The position numbers were made by a program, and so were the translations under genes. DNA of 64,000 bases from Vreelandella jeotgali Hwa (lineage in GTDB: Bacteria; Pseudomonadota; Gammaproteobacteria; Pseudomonadales; Halomonadaceae): assembly GCF_000334215.1 (NCBI RefSeq), contig NZ_AMQY01000011.1:248001-312000 (forward strand). The letters are read 5' to 3'. Shown piece by piece: positions 24,597 through 33,683 of the stretch; position 1 is the stretch's first letter, and each line of letters begins with the position of its first letter. The notes below the pieces were generated by a model, which was not told the origin of the DNA, made no database searches, and worked only from the letters and a program-made list of their open reading frames with translations.

Positions 24597-24618
24597 ACCG
24601 GCATAATTCAAATGGTTG

Positions 24619-24695
24619 GCGCCCGTAGCTCAGCTGGATAGAGTACCTGACTACGAATCAGGTGGTCGAAGGTTCGAATCCTTCCGGGCGCACCA
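24619..24695 (+). tRNA. tRNA-Arg (anticodon ACG), copy 1
   Basis: 77 bases with encoded CCA. Acceptor GCGCCCG pairs with CGGGCGC, anticodon stem-loop CCTGA-CTACGAA-TCAGG. The ACG anticodon is expected to be deaminated to ICG by TadA. Confidence 0.97.
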
Positions 24696-24827
24696 TCCGG
24701 ACACGGATATGCAAATATCTTCCGTCCCTGTTGCATTGGCGATGTCCTGAAGCAGTGATTGGATCCTGAAAAAGTGATCACTTACTGAAACAGCGACAGC
24801 ACAGCCAAACGGCAACCATTCCCCAAA

Positions 24828-24904
24828 GCGCCCGTAGCTCAGCTGGATAGAGTACCTGACTACGAATCAGGTGGTCGAAGGTTCGAATCCTTCCGGGCGC
24901 ACCA
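24828..24904 (+). tRNA. tRNA-Arg (anticodon ACG), copy 2
   Basis: Identical to the copy at 24619 over all 77 bases. The 132-base spacer between them contains a loose repeat of about 19 bases (CCTGAAGCAGTGATTGGAT, CCTGAAAAAGTGATCACTTA, then CTGAAACAGCGACAG). Confidence 0.97.
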
Positions 24905-24916
24905 GATTTCCGCAGG

Positions 24917-24945
24917 GCCCGCCTCTTGAATGAGGCGGGCTTTTT
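24917..24945 (+). terminator. Rho-independent terminator of the tRNA cluster
   Basis: GCCCGCCTC-TTGAAT-GAGGCGGGC (24917-24940) followed by five T. Confidence 0.92.
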
Positions 24946-24986
24946 GCTGTTGGGCAGGTCCACCAGCGCTTCAGGCCGCCAACGCC

Positions 24987-25982
24987 TCAGGCGGCCAGTT
25001 CTTCGAGTAGCTCATCCAGCGCGGTAATGCGTTTGACGCGCTGAAAATGCACCTCGGCTTCGGCGTTGTTCTGGCGCATCTGGGTCAGCCACTGCTTGAC
25101 CAGCGACGTCACGATACGCTCGGGCAGCTTCCGACGCTGGCGCTGGGCGTAGTCGTCGATGATGCCCGCGCGCATGGGCCAGGTCGTCGCGGCCAGGCGC
25201 TGACCGGTTTCCTGCCAGTGGCGAATGCGGGCTGCCAGCCAGGGGTCGGCCAGCGCGCTGCGCCCCAGCATGACGTCATCGCAGCCGGACAGCGTGCGTG
25301 CCTTCCAGTAGTCGTCGAGCGTCCAGATATCGCCGTTGGCTACCACGGGCAAGCTGACGTGGTGGCGTATCCGGCCGATCCACTCCCAGTGGGCCGGCGG
25401 GCGGTAGCCTTCGTTGCGGGTGCGGGCATGAACGGTGAGTCGGCTGGCGCCGGCGTCTTCGGTAGCTCGGGCGCAGGCCACCGCCTGTTGGCGATCGGCG
25501 AACCCCAGACGGATCTTGGCGGTGACGGGAATCCGGCCGTCAATCGCATCCACAACGGCACGAGTTGCCCGGTATACGCGATCGGGGCAGCGCAGCAGCG
25601 AGGCGCCGCCGTCGTGGCGGTTGACCAGCTTGGCCGGGCAGCCGAAATTGAGGTCAATGCCCGTCGCGCCGAGTTTCAGCGCCTGGCGGGCGTTGGCCGC
25701 CAGGGCGTCGGTGTCCGAGCCCAGCAGCTGAATGTGCACCGGTACGCCGGTCGGGGTGGCGTTGGTGCCGTCCTTGAGCTCCGGACAGTGTTTGTAGAAT
25801 GCTCGGGGCGGCAGGCGGGTATCCACTACCCGGACAAATTCGGTAACCGTCCAGTCGATGCCGGGGCCTGCCGTCAGCAGTTCGCGAGTTACCGCATCAA
25901 TAACGCCTTCCATGGGCGCGAGCCCGATCCGGCCCGGCCTGGCGCCATCCTGTAGTAAATTAACACCTTTGCTTTCTACCAT
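24987..25982 (-). CDS. dusC: tRNA-dihydrouridine synthase, DusC type
   Basis: FMN enzyme that reduces a D-loop uridine (U16 in E. coli). The 331-aa protein has the N-terminal LAPMEGVIDAVTRELLT, the active-site loop LNFGCPAKLVNRHDGGASLL with catalytic Cys, KIRLGF, LTVHARTRNEGY and VVANGDIW. The GVIDAVTRELLT and GGASLL segments favour DusC over DusA/DusB. It is convergent with the tRNA-Ser/tRNA-Arg cluster, with the cluster's terminator between them. Confidence 0.92.
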   Translation of the reverse strand: MVESKGVNLLQDGARPGRIGLAPMEGVIDAVTRELLTAGPGIDWTVTEFVRVVDTRLPPRAFYKHCPELKDGTNATPTGVPVHIQLLGSDTDALAANARQALKLGATGIDLNFGCPAKLVNRHDGGASLLRCPDRVYRATRAVVDAIDGRIPVTAKIRLGFADRQQAVACARATEDAGASRLTVHARTRNEGYRPPAHWEWIGRIRHHVSLPVVANGDIWTLDDYWKARTLSGCDDVMLGRSALADPWLAARIRHWQETGQRLAATTWPMRAGIIDDYAQRQRRKLPERIVTSLVKQWLTQMRQNNAEAEVHFQRVKRITALDELLEELAA

Positions 25983-26073
25983 AGCGTCATTGCAATCTTT
26001 ATCCGGCGTGGCAGTTTAGGGGAAGATGCGCAGTGCGCCAACTGCCTTATGGAGCTTTTCAAGGAGGCCAGCC

Positions 26074-26322
26074 ATGCAGCCAGCCGAACTTTTGCGCGAA
26101 GGGTTTTTCCTGATGTCGCTGGGTATGGGCTTTGTGTTTGTCTTTTTAACCGTTCTGGTGCTGGTCATGACGCTGATGTCGGCGCTGGTGCGGCGTTTTC
26201 AGCCGGCGCCGGATACCCCCGTTGCCGCCGACAGGGCAGCGCCGGCGGCCTCGGATGCGCCCGGCGAGGAAACCCTGGCGATCATCGCCGCCGCCATCCA
26301 TCGCTACCGCCGCTCGTCTTGA
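26074..26322 (+). CDS. oadG: Oxaloacetate decarboxylase gamma subunit
   Basis: Small membrane anchor (82 aa) of the sodium-pumping oxaloacetate decarboxylase; it holds OadA on OadB and, in other species, binds zinc. One transmembrane helix, MSLGMGFVFVFLTVLVLVMT, starts near residue 14; a Pro/Ala linker follows and the C-terminus reads EETLAIIAAAIHRYRRSS, the family's OadA-contact helix. Strong Shine-Dalgarno AAGGAGG at 26061-26067 fixes ATG 26074 over the upstream alternative at 26026. oadA starts 221 bases later, a longer gap than usual inside this operon. Confidence 0.9.
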   Translation: MQPAELLREGFFLMSLGMGFVFVFLTVLVLVMTLMSALVRRFQPAPDTPVAADRAAPAASDAPGEETLAIIAAAIHRYRRSS

Positions 26323-26543
26323 GCGCAAGCGGCAGTGAGCAACGTCGATCGCAGCGCTATTTGGTAAGTTAACAACATAAGGCGCGCCTGGCGGCCGGCG
26401 GCGCCGCCTGATTCGGGTCGCTCGCCTATTTGCGCGAGCGGGATACCCGGCCGCATAACAACTGTATTTCATCGTCGGCACGGCGTTTGGCTTCCGGCAG
26501 GCGCCGGCGTTGATGCCAGCTTAACCGTTTGAGGAACCAAGCC

Positions 26544-28343
26544 ATGAACGAGACAAAGCGCCCGCTGGGGATTACCGATGTGGTCCTGCGCGATGCCCAC
26601 CAGTCGCTGTTTGCCACCCGTCTGCGCCTGGACGACATGCTGCCCATTGCCGAAAAGCTGGATCAGGTCGGCTTCCACTCGCTGGAATCCTGGGGCGGCG
26701 CGACCTTCGATTCGTGCATCCGCTATCTGGGCGAAGACCCCTGGGAGCGTATTCGAGCGCTGAAGGAGGCCATGCCCAATACCCCCCAGCAAATGCTTCT
26801 GCGCGGTCAGAACCTGCTGGGATATCGCCACTACGCCGATGACGTGGTCGATGCCTTCGTGGCGCGCGCCAGCGTCAACGGCGTGGATATTTTCCGGATT
26901 TTTGATGCGATGAACGACCCGCGCAATCTGGAGCGTTCGATCCGCGCCGTGCGCGCCGTTCAGGGGCACGCCCAGGGCACGATTTCCTATACCGTCAGCC
27001 CGGTGCATACCCTGGACAGCTGGGTCGAGCTGGCAAAATCGATTGCCGACATGGGCGCGGACTCTCTGGCGATCAAGGATATGGCCGGGCTGCTGACGCC
27101 GTATACCGCCTTTGAACTGGTCACACGGCTGAAGCAGACGCTGTCGATTCCCGTTCAGCTGCACTGCCACGCCACCACGGGGCTGTCGACCGCGACCATC
27201 CTCAAGGCCGTGGAGGCCGGCGTTGACCACGTCGATACGGCGATTTCGTCCATGTCGATGACCTATGGCCACAGCCCCACCGAGTCGATTGTCGCCATGC
27301 TGAAGGATACCGACCGCGACACCGGGCTCGACCTGGCGCTGTTGGAAGATATTGCCGGCTATTTCCGCGACGTGCGTAAAAAATACGCCGGCTTTGAAGG
27401 CGCGCTCAAGGGGATCGACTCGCGGATTCTGGTCGCCCAGGTACCGGGCGGCATGCTTACCAACATGGAAGGCCAGCTCAAGGAGCAGGGCGCCGGCGAC
27501 AAGCTGGACGATGTGCTGGAGGAAATTCCCCGGGTGCGCGAGGATCTGGGCTTTATTCCGCTGGTGACGCCCACATCGCAGATTGTCGGCACCCAGGCGG
27601 TGATGAACGTCATGACCGGCGAGCGCTATCAGTCGATCTCCCGGGAAGTGCAGGCGCTGCTCAAGGGAGAGTACGGCGCGGCTCCCGCCCCGTTGGATAC
27701 CGGTTTGCAGGAGCGTGTGCTGGAGGGCGGCGAGGCGATCACCTGCCGGCCGGCAGACAACCTTGATGACGAGATGGCGCAGCTGGAGACCGAGCTGGTC
27801 GACAGGGCCGATAGCGATGGCATCACGCTGGCGGAAGGCGAGCGCCGCATTGATGACGTTCTGACCTACGCGCTGTTTCCCCAAATCGGGCTGAAGTTTC
27901 TCGAGCAGCGCGACAACCCCGATGCCTTCGAGCCGCCGCCCCGGGTCGACGAGTCAGCCGCGCAGCCGCCCGCCGAGGCGTCCGCACCGGCGGCATCCAG
28001 CGGTGCGCCGGAAACCTATACCGTGACGCTCAACGGCAAATCCTGGGTGGTGGAAGTCGCCGAGGGCGGTGAGATCGAGCGCGTGGATGACGCTTCGGCT
28101 GCGCCGCAGGCGCCCGCAGCCCCGGCTCCCGCCGGTGAAGTCGTGAGTGCGCCACTGGCGGGCAATATCTTCAAGGTCAGCGTGGCCGCCGGCGATACCG
28201 TCGCCGAGGGCGATGTCGTGATCATTCTCGAAGCCATGAAGATGGAAACCGAAGTCCGCGCGCGGCATGCCGGAACGGTATCGGCCGTCAAGGTCAACGA
28301 AGGCGATAGCGTCAGCGTTGGCGATACGCTCATCGAGCTTTGA
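26544..28343 (+). CDS. oadA: Oxaloacetate decarboxylase alpha subunit (biotin carboxyltransferase)
   Basis: Transfers the C4 carboxylate of oxaloacetate to biotin (599 aa). The carboxyltransferase TIM barrel begins with [20 protein letters not shown] (metal-binding Asp, catalytic region) and includes [14 protein letters not shown] with the reactive Lys and [13 protein letters not shown] conserved carboxylase domain follows, an Ala/Pro-rich linker (about residues 480-530), and the C-terminal biotinyl domain with the biotinylation motif [14 protein letters not shown] precedes ATG 26544; a TTG at 26529 is not needed. oadB follows 10 bases after. Confidence 0.96.
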   Translation: MNETKRPLGITDVVLRDAHQSLFATRLRLDDMLPIAEKLDQVGFHSLESWGGATFDSCIRYLGEDPWERIRALKEAMPNTPQQMLLRGQNLLGYRHYADDVVDAFVARASVNGVDIFRIFDAMNDPRNLERSIRAVRAVQGHAQGTISYTVSPVHTLDSWVELAKSIADMGADSLAIKDMAGLLTPYTAFELVTRLKQTLSIPVQLHCHATTGLSTATILKAVEAGVDHVDTAISSMSMTYGHSPTESIVAMLKDTDRDTGLDLALLEDIAGYFRDVRKKYAGFEGALKGIDSRILVAQVPGGMLTNMEGQLKEQGAGDKLDDVLEEIPRVREDLGFIPLVTPTSQIVGTQAVMNVMTGERYQSISREVQALLKGEYGAAPAPLDTGLQERVLEGGEAITCRPADNLDDEMAQLETELVDRADSDGITLAEGERRIDDVLTYALFPQIGLKFLEQRDNPDAFEPPPRVDESAAQPPAEASAPAASSGAPETYTVTLNGKSWVVEVAEGGEIERVDDASAAPQAPAAPAPAGEVVSAPLAGNIFKVSVAAGDTVAEGDVVIILEAMKMETEVRARHAGTVSAVKVNEGDSVSVGDTLIEL

Positions 28344-28353
28344 GGAGGCCGGT

Positions 28354-29676
28354 ATGGACAAGATAATCGGCCTTTGGGAAGGCTCGGGGCTGTATAACCT
28401 GGCGCCGGGGCAGCTGGTCATGATCCTCGTCGGGCTGCTGCTGCTCTACCTGGCCATCCGCAAACAATTCGAACCGCTGCTGCTGGTGCCCATCGGCTTC
28501 GGCGGGATTCTGGCGAATATTCCCCAGGCCGGGCTGGCGCTTTCGGCGCTGGAACAGGCGATTGCCGTTGCCGATCCGGCGGTGCTGAAGCAGCTGGCCG
28601 CCGCGCTGGGAACGTCGCTGGACCCGGCGGCCGGCGTGGAGACCTGGCGCGAGCTGTTGAGCGGCCTGGTCGACGGCGAGGCAGCGCCCGAGCTGGTGCG
28701 CGCAGCGGGGGACGTGGCCCGGAGCAACGGCTATGCCAACGGGATGCTCTACAACTTCTACCAGGTGGCGATTGGCTCCGGCGCCGCGCCGCTGGTGATC
28801 TTCATGGGAGTCGGGTCGATGACCGACTTCGGCCCGCTGCTGGCCAATCCCCGCACCCTGTTTCTGGGGGCGGCCGCACAGTTCGGCATTTTTGCCACGC
28901 TGTTCGGCGCCGTGGGGCTGAGCGCGCTCGGCGTCATGGATTTTTCGCTACAGCAGTCGGCCGCCATCGGCATCATCGGCGGGGCCGACGGGCCGACCTC
29001 GATTTACGTTTCCAGCGTGCTGGCTCCCGAGCTGCTGGGCGCGATTGCGGTGGCTGCCTACGCCTACATGGCGCTGGTGCCGTTGATCCAGCCGCCGATC
29101 ATGCGGCTGCTGACGACTCGGCACGAGCGCGAAATAACCATGACCCAGTTGCGGCCAGTGTCCCGGGTGGAAAAGACGGTTTTCCCGCTGGTACTGCTGA
29201 TGCTGGTCGTGCTCTTTCTGCCCGACGCCGCGCCGCTGCTGGGGATGTTCTGCTTCGGCAACCTGATGCGTGAATGCGGCGTGGTCGAGCGGCTGTCGGA
29301 TACGTCGCAGAATGCGCTGATCAACACCGTGACGATTTTCCTCGGGCTGTCGGTGGGCTCCAAGCTCATGGCCGACAGCTTCCTGGCGCTGGAAACGCTG
29401 GGGATTCTGGGGCTGGGCATCGTGGCGTTCGGTATCGGCACGGCGGCCGGGCTGTTGATGGCCAAACTCATGAACCGCATCAGCTCAACCCCGGTCAATC
29501 CGCTGATCGGCGCTGCCGGTGTCTCGGCCGTGCCCATGGCGGCCAGGGTGGCCAACAAGGTCGGGCTCGAGGCCAATCGCCACAACTTTCTGCTGATGCA
29601 CGCGATGGGCCCCAACGTGGCGGGCGTCATCGGTTCAGCCGTCGCCGCCGGGGTCATGATCAAGTATTTCGCTTAA
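28354..29676 (+). CDS. oadB: Oxaloacetate decarboxylase beta subunit (sodium pump)
   Basis: Integral membrane subunit (440 aa) that decarboxylates carboxybiotin and exports Na+. It has many hydrophobic helices. Signature segments: [17 protein letters not shown] near the N-terminus, [16 protein letters not shown] carrying the conserved Asp in the translocation site, [19 protein letters not shown], and [27 protein letters not shown] gives a strong ribosome-binding site. With oadG and oadA it would extrude Na+ during oxaloacetate breakdown, fitting a salt-tolerant host. Confidence 0.96.
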   Translation: MDKIIGLWEGSGLYNLAPGQLVMILVGLLLLYLAIRKQFEPLLLVPIGFGGILANIPQAGLALSALEQAIAVADPAVLKQLAAALGTSLDPAAGVETWRELLSGLVDGEAAPELVRAAGDVARSNGYANGMLYNFYQVAIGSGAAPLVIFMGVGSMTDFGPLLANPRTLFLGAAAQFGIFATLFGAVGLSALGVMDFSLQQSAAIGIIGGADGPTSIYVSSVLAPELLGAIAVAAYAYMALVPLIQPPIMRLLTTRHEREITMTQLRPVSRVEKTVFPLVLLMLVVLFLPDAAPLLGMFCFGNLMRECGVVERLSDTSQNALINTVTIFLGLSVGSKLMADSFLALETLGILGLGIVAFGIGTAAGLLMAKLMNRISSTPVNPLIGAAGVSAVPMAARVANKVGLEANRHNFLLMHAMGPNVAGVIGSAVAAGVMIKYFA

Positions 29677-29711
29677 TAGCCCGGGTCAAGGACTGTGAGC
29701 AGGCATCCGGG

Positions 29712-30347
29712 TCAAGCTGTGTTGTTCGCTTCAACCGCCTGAAGAGTCACTGAGGTTTTCAGGCGGCTTTCCAGCGACGCGGCATCGACGGCGACATCGC
29801 GCGGCCAGGCCAGGGTCAGGCAGACGCCCTGGCCGTCGTAGTCGGCGGCGGTCACGGGAATGTCATGCTCTGCACACCAGGCGCGCGCCAGTGCTTCCTG
29901 GGCAAAGTCCAGCGGTAGCCTGTAGCCGTCGCGCTCGATCACGTTACGCGTGGGCAGCGTTGCCAGGGCGTTGCTGACGGTCTGGGCGTAGGCGCGCGCG
30001 AGCCCGCCGGTACCCAGCTTGATGCCGCCAAAGTAGCGGATGACCACGCACCCGATTTCGCCCAGGCCGCTGCCGTCCAGCACCTGAAACATCGGCCGAC
30101 CGGCGGTGCCGCCGGGCTCGCCGTCGTCGGAAAAGCCGATGGCGTGCTGTTCACCGGGCGGTCCGGCAATAAACGCCGTGCAGTGATGGCGCGCCGTTGG
30201 GTGCTCCTGCCTGGCGGCGGCCAGCAGGGTATCGAGATCGTCGGGCGTGGGGGTGTGGGCGATCCAGGCAATAAACCGGCTTTTTTCCACCTCCAGGCTT
30301 TCGCTGTGCCGGCTTTCCAACGCCAGGTCAGGAACGGGGTAGCGCAT
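29712..30347 (-). CDS. yigZ: IMPACT/YigZ family protein
   Basis: Family of unresolved cellular role with an N-terminal IMPACT domain (UPF0029) and a C-terminal DUF1949 domain (211 aa). Hallmarks are SRFIAWIAHTPT, ARHHCTAFI, SDDGEPGGTAGRPMFQVLDG and VVIRYFGGIKLGTGGLARAY. ATG 30347 overlaps the stop of the upstream LexA-fold gene as TGATG, so the two are translationally coupled. A TTG one codon earlier is the only other start nearby. Confidence 0.93.
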   Translation of the reverse strand: MRYPVPDLALESRHSESLEVEKSRFIAWIAHTPTPDDLDTLLAAARQEHPTARHHCTAFIAGPPGEQHAIGFSDDGEPGGTAGRPMFQVLDGSGLGEIGCVVIRYFGGIKLGTGGLARAYAQTVSNALATLPTRNVIERDGYRLPLDFAQEALARAWCAEHDIPVTAADYDGQGVCLTLAWPRDVAVDAASLESRLKTSVTLQAVEANNTA

Positions 30348-30760
30348 CAATGCTCCGTGGCATGTTGTTCAATACCCATGACCAGGCTGAGCACTTCAAT
30401 ATCCCGGTTATGCAGGAAGACGCCGGCGTCATCGGCGTGGGCAAACGTCAGGTGCAGGCCGTCATGGTGGATGGACAGCCGCTTGAGCGCGACAGGGCGG
30501 CGGTTGATTTCGGCACTCGCCGTTTCGTCGCCGCCGCCGTGCTGAAAGCGGCGGATGATAATGACATCGCCGGCAAAGAGGTTGCAATCGCGCATGCGGT
30601 GGCTGCGTATCCTCACCGCGTAGGTGTTGCGGCGCGTGACACGCCGGGGTGTCGGTTGCCGGCTCGGGGTCGGCGTGGTTGTAGGTGCCATCTGCCGCGC
30701 GGTTCCCGCGTTCCGCGGCCGGGCAAAATCCTGGGGTTGAGCAGCGTATTGAGCAAGCAT
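30347..30760 (-). CDS. LexA/S24-fold protein lacking HTH and catalytic serine
   Basis: 137 aa from ATG 30760, set by GGAGAGAG on the minus strand. An N-terminal Pro/Thr/Arg-rich stretch (residues 1-45) leads into a segment that aligns by eye with the LexA/UmuD catalytic domain: TYAVRIRSHRMRDCNLFAGD for LexA VRGDSMKD...GD, then VIIIRR, RPVALKRLSIHHDG with the conserved Lys, and NRDIEVLSLVMGIEQH for LexA DVEILGVVVG. The residue aligned to the catalytic Ser (in DSMKD) is Arg (HRMRD), so self-cleavage should be impossible unless another residue serves. No helix-turn-helix. Coupled to yigZ by TGATG. Function unknown; a non-cleavable LexA/UmuD-like partner or adaptor is one possibility. Confidence 0.7.
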   Translation of the reverse strand: MLAQYAAQPQDFARPRNAGTARQMAPTTTPTPSRQPTPRRVTRRNTYAVRIRSHRMRDCNLFAGDVIIIRRFQHGGGDETASAEINRRPVALKRLSIHHDGLHLTFAHADDAGVFLHNRDIEVLSLVMGIEQHATEH

Positions 30761-30854
30761 GATCTCTCTCCAGCGTCTGGCAGTCAGCGCACCTGGCGGG
30801 CCGGGAAGCACAGGTATTCAGGTGGGCTACCGAGGATGTGGGTATAGTGCCTAA

Positions 30855-30902
30855 ATGGCCTTATATACAGCCTGAATGTATTGTATGTGTTTTTTAATAC
30901 AG
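30855..30902 (-). promoter_or_regulatory. Two LexA-box-like elements between the LexA-fold gene and ccmA
   Basis: Read on the minus strand, CTGTATTAAAAAACAC (30902-30887) matches CTGT-N8-ACAG at 7 of 8 specified bases. CTGTATATAAGGCCAT (30870-30855) has a perfect left half (CTGT) but a poor right half. Both begin CTGTAT, the commonest LexA half-site. They lie in the 367-base divergent gap 30761-31127, which also holds a 15-bp array but no other clear feature. Confidence 0.4.
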
Positions 30903-31052
30903 ATAAACCCCTTGCCGCTTTTTTTCCTGGTTCATCGCGCTTTGTCGGCTGAGGTGCAGCCGACGTTGCCTCTGGCGGTGGCAAGGGTCCTGGCGACCGT
31001 CTGTGATAAAGGCTGCGGTGAAGGGTCGCAGGCCGACCGGCGGGCGACTGTC

Positions 31053-31097
31053 TTTGCGTGTACTGCCTTTCCGTGTACCGCGTTTCCGTGTAAAGTC
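31053..31097 (+). repeat. Three tandem 15-bp units upstream of ccmA
   Basis: TTTGCGTGTACTGCC (31053-31067), TTTCCGTGTACCGCG (31068-31082), TTTCCGTGTAAAGTC (31083-31097), ending 20 bases before the ccmA Shine-Dalgarno GGAG. Confidence 0.85.
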
Positions 31098-31127
31098 CAC
31101 GCGCGATAGACTGCCCTGGAGATAGCT

Positions 31128-31775
31128 TTGAGCCTCTGCCTTCAAGCCCGGAATCTGGCCTGCGAACGCGATGATCGATCGCTGTTTGCCGATCTCGACG
31201 TGGATATCCAGGGCGGCGAAGTGGTGCGCGTGGAGGGTCCCAACGGCTGCGGCAAAACCACGCTGTTGAAGATTCTTTCCGGCCAGCTGGGAGACTATTC
31301 CGGCGCTCTTTTCTGGAACGGCCGCCCCATGCAGGACGTGCGCGATGCGTTTTTGCGCCACTTGCTGTATCTGGGGCATGCGCCGGGGGTCAAGGCCGGG
31401 CTGTCACCGCTGGAAAACCTCGTCTGGTATCAGGCGTTGAGCGGTGAACGCAGTAGCGAAGACCGGCGTCTGGACGCCCTGGCCAACGTCGATCTGGCCG
31501 GCTTTGAAGACGTGCCGGCGGGCCAGCTGTCGGCCGGCCAGCAGCGTCGCATCGCGCTGGCGCGGCTGAAGCTGACGCCGCGCGCGCTCTGGGTGCTGGA
31601 TGAGCCTTTCACCGCCATTGACCGCAACGGCGTGGCGGCACTGGAGGCGACGCTGCTGGACCATGCCCGGGCGGGCGGTAGCGTTATTGTCACCACGCAC
31701 CACGAGTTGGCAGCGTCTCCCCTGCTGCGGCGCTTGCCGCTGGGCGAATCCATGCAGCCGTCCGCTGAGGCATAG
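31128..31775 (+). CDS. ccmA: Cytochrome c biogenesis heme exporter ATP-binding protein CcmA
   Basis: ABC ATPase (215 aa) that with CcmB drives release of holo-CcmE. Walker A GPNGCGKTTLLKILSG (about residues 39-54), signature LSAGQQRRIALARL, Walker B ALWVLDEPFTAID, and the switch His in IVTTHHELA. The start appears to be TTG at 31128: an in-frame stop lies at 31107, GGAG is at 31118-31121, and no ATG is available near the conserved LQARNLACER start. First gene of the complete ccmABCDEFGHI cluster. Confidence 0.94.
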   Translation: MSLCLQARNLACERDDRSLFADLDVDIQGGEVVRVEGPNGCGKTTLLKILSGQLGDYSGALFWNGRPMQDVRDAFLRHLLYLGHAPGVKAGLSPLENLVWYQALSGERSSEDRRLDALANVDLAGFEDVPAGQLSAGQQRRIALARLKLTPRALWVLDEPFTAIDRNGVAALEATLLDHARAGGSVIVTTHHELAASPLLRRLPLGESMQPSAEA

Positions 31776-31932
31776 CCAGCAGGCGCCCACTAAAGGTGTC
31801 GCAAAAGGCGGGCTGCTGACGCGGGAAAGCCAAACAAACGATGAGAAGCGGCGGTGCAGCGAGAGACGTTTGAGCCACGCCGTCGGACGAACACATCCCG
31901 GCAGGACAGCGCCGGACCATAGAGCGGGGGCC

Positions 31933-32688
31933 ATGACAGAGGGCATGACGGAAAGCGTGAAACAGCAGAGCGCACCGGCAGGCGATGAGAGCCGGAACGC
32001 CGCGCCGTCGTCCGGCCTGGGGATCGCGCTGGCGGCTACGCTCAGGCGTGATCTGGTGCTGATGCTGCGCTACCGCGGCGAGGTGCTCAACCCGCTGGTG
32101 TTTTTTGCCCTGGTGATAACGCTGTTCCCCATCGGCATCTCACCCGACCCGGAGCTGTTACAGCGCATAGCGCCGGGGCTGCTGTGGGTGGCGGCGCTGC
32201 TCGCCGCGCTGCTCTCGCTGGATAGCCTGTTTCGCGGTGACTTTGACGACGGCAGTCTCGAACAGCTGCTGCTCGCCCCGCAGCCATTGGCAGCGCTGTC
32301 GCTGGCCAAGGTGGCGGTGCACTGGCTGCTCACCGGGCTGCCGCTGGCGCTGATGGCCCCATTGCTGGGCGTCATGCTCTCGCTGCCGCCGGGGAGTTAC
32401 AGCATCCTGTCGCTGTCGCTGGCGCTGGGCAGCGCCAGTCTGAGTCTGATCGGTGCCATCGGCGCCGCATTGACCGTAGGGCTGGCCCGGGGCGGCGTGC
32501 TGTTGTCGCTGCTGGTGTTGCCGCTTTATATTCCCGTGCTTATCTTTGGCGCCGGCGCTGTCCAGGCGGCCATCATGGGCGACGGTGCCGGCGCTCATCT
32601 GGCCATTCTCGGTGCGCTGCTGGCCGCGTCGCTGGCACTCGCGCCCTGGGGCATTGCCGCCGCGCTGCGAATCAGTATCAACGGTTGA
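31933..32688 (+). CDS. ccmB: Heme exporter protein CcmB
   Basis: Six-helix membrane partner of CcmA (251 aa from ATG 31933). The conserved core starts at [20 protein letters not shown] and continues [38 protein letters not shown] (the CcmA-interaction region) and [20 protein letters not shown]. An ATG at 31945 is equally possible; the two lie in a 12-base repeat (ATGACAGAGGGC, ATGACGGAAAGC, GTGAAACAGCAG). A 157-base gap separates it from ccmA, unusual in this operon. Longer in-frame readings that enter ccmA are not credible. Confidence 0.92.
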   Translation: MTEGMTESVKQQSAPAGDESRNAAPSSGLGIALAATLRRDLVLMLRYRGEVLNPLVFFALVITLFPIGISPDPELLQRIAPGLLWVAALLAALLSLDSLFRGDFDDGSLEQLLLAPQPLAALSLAKVAVHWLLTGLPLALMAPLLGVMLSLPPGSYSILSLSLALGSASLSLIGAIGAALTVGLARGGVLLSLLVLPLYIPVLIFGAGAVQAAIMGDGAGAHLAILGALLAASLALAPWGIAAALRISING

Positions 32689-32699
32689 GGAAGCCATCC

Positions 32700-33440
32700 A
32701 TGTGGGCATTTATTCACAAGCTGGGGTCGCCCAAGTGGTTTTACGCGCTCAGCGCCCGGCTACAGCCGTGGTTCTGGGCGCTGGCGGCGGTGTTGATTGT
32801 TATCGGGACGCTCTGGGGGCTGGCGTTTGCGCCGGCGGATTACCAGCAGGGCAACAGCTTTCGCATCATTTATATTCACGTCCCCGCCGCCTTTCTCGCC
32901 CAGTCGGTGTTTGTCAGCATGGCGGTCGCCGGGCTGGTTTTCATGGTCTGGAAGATCAAGGTGGCCGACATGGCCGCAGCGGTCATGGCGCCGTTCGGTG
33001 CGGCCATGACGTTTGTGGCGCTGTTTTCCGGCGCGGTCTGGGGCGTGCCCACCTGGGGCACCTGGTGGATGTGGGACGCCCGCCTGACCTCGATGCTGAT
33101 CCTGCTGTTTCTGTACCTTGGCGTGATTGCGCTGCGGGGCTCCTTTGCCAGCCGCCACAGCGGCGCCAGGGCCGCGTCGGTGCTGGCCATGGTGGGCGTG
33201 ATCAACATTCCGGTGATCAAGTATTCGGTTGACTGGTGGTATACCCTGCATCAGCCGGCGACGTTCAGCGTGACCTCCAGCCCGGCGATGCCGGTCAGCA
33301 TGTGGCTGCCCCTGCTGGTTATGGTGGTGGGTTTCTACAGCTTTTTCATCGCCCTGACGCTGATGCGTACGCGCAACGAAATCCTGCGTCGGGAGTCCAA
33401 CAAGCGCTGGGTCAAAGAGCTTTTCCAGGAGGCGCAATAG
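32700..33440 (+). CDS. ccmC: Heme lyase/handling protein CcmC
   Basis: Transfers heme to CcmE (246 aa, six transmembrane helices). The periplasmic tryptophan-rich WWD loop is [20 protein letters not shown]; heme-ligating His residues are in [12 protein letters not shown] and [18 protein letters not shown] at 32686-32692 supports ATG 32700 over an upstream TTG. ccmD starts at the next base after the stop. Confidence 0.95.
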   Translation: MWAFIHKLGSPKWFYALSARLQPWFWALAAVLIVIGTLWGLAFAPADYQQGNSFRIIYIHVPAAFLAQSVFVSMAVAGLVFMVWKIKVADMAAAVMAPFGAAMTFVALFSGAVWGVPTWGTWWMWDARLTSMLILLFLYLGVIALRGSFASRHSGARAASVLAMVGVINIPVIKYSVDWWYTLHQPATFSVTSSPAMPVSMWLPLLVMVVGFYSFFIALTLMRTRNEILRRESNKRWVKELFQEAQ

Positions 33441-33683
33441 ATGGCGTTCAGCTCGTTTGCCGATTTTCTCGCCATGGGCGGCCATGCACCTTATGTGTGG
33501 TCGGCCTGGGGCGTTACGCTGTTTTTTCTGCTGGCGTCGGTGGGGCATGCGCGCCTGGAACGTCGGCAGCTCATCCGGGGACTGAAGCGCCGGCAACGGC
33601 GCGACCAGGCATACCGCGCATCGCCGCAGAACAGCACCGGCGGGCAGAACGCGCCGGCAGGTGGAGGTCATCATGACGCCTAA
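33441..33683 (+). CDS. ccmD: Heme exporter protein CcmD
   Basis: Small single-helix protein (80 aa) that links CcmC and Ccm[21 protein letters not shown] leads into the helix, followed by the conserved [16 protein letters not shown]. The C-terminal ~25 residues ([18 protein letters not shown]) exceed the usual length. Its end overlaps ccmE by 11 bases. Confidence 0.9.
   Translation: MAFSSFADFLAMGGHAPYVWSAWGVTLFFLLASVGHARLERRQLIRGLKRRQRRDQAYRASPQNSTGGQNAPAGGGHHDA

Noticed and set aside
24103..24597. Minus-strand open frame across csrA and tRNA-Ser beginning with a EREGFEPSI-like peptide
   Set aside because: A well-known spurious product of reading tRNA genes backwards; csrA and tRNA-Ser explain the sequence.
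24778..24963. Minus-strand frame through tRNA-Arg giving GRIRTFDHLIRSQVLYPAEL
   Set aside because: Another common artefact of antisense tRNA; no ribosome-binding site and fully covered by the tRNA and terminator.
31776..31932. Small gene between ccmA and ccmB
   Set aside because: No frame with a start, ribosome-binding site and plausible protein; the bases give only continuations of neighbouring frames.
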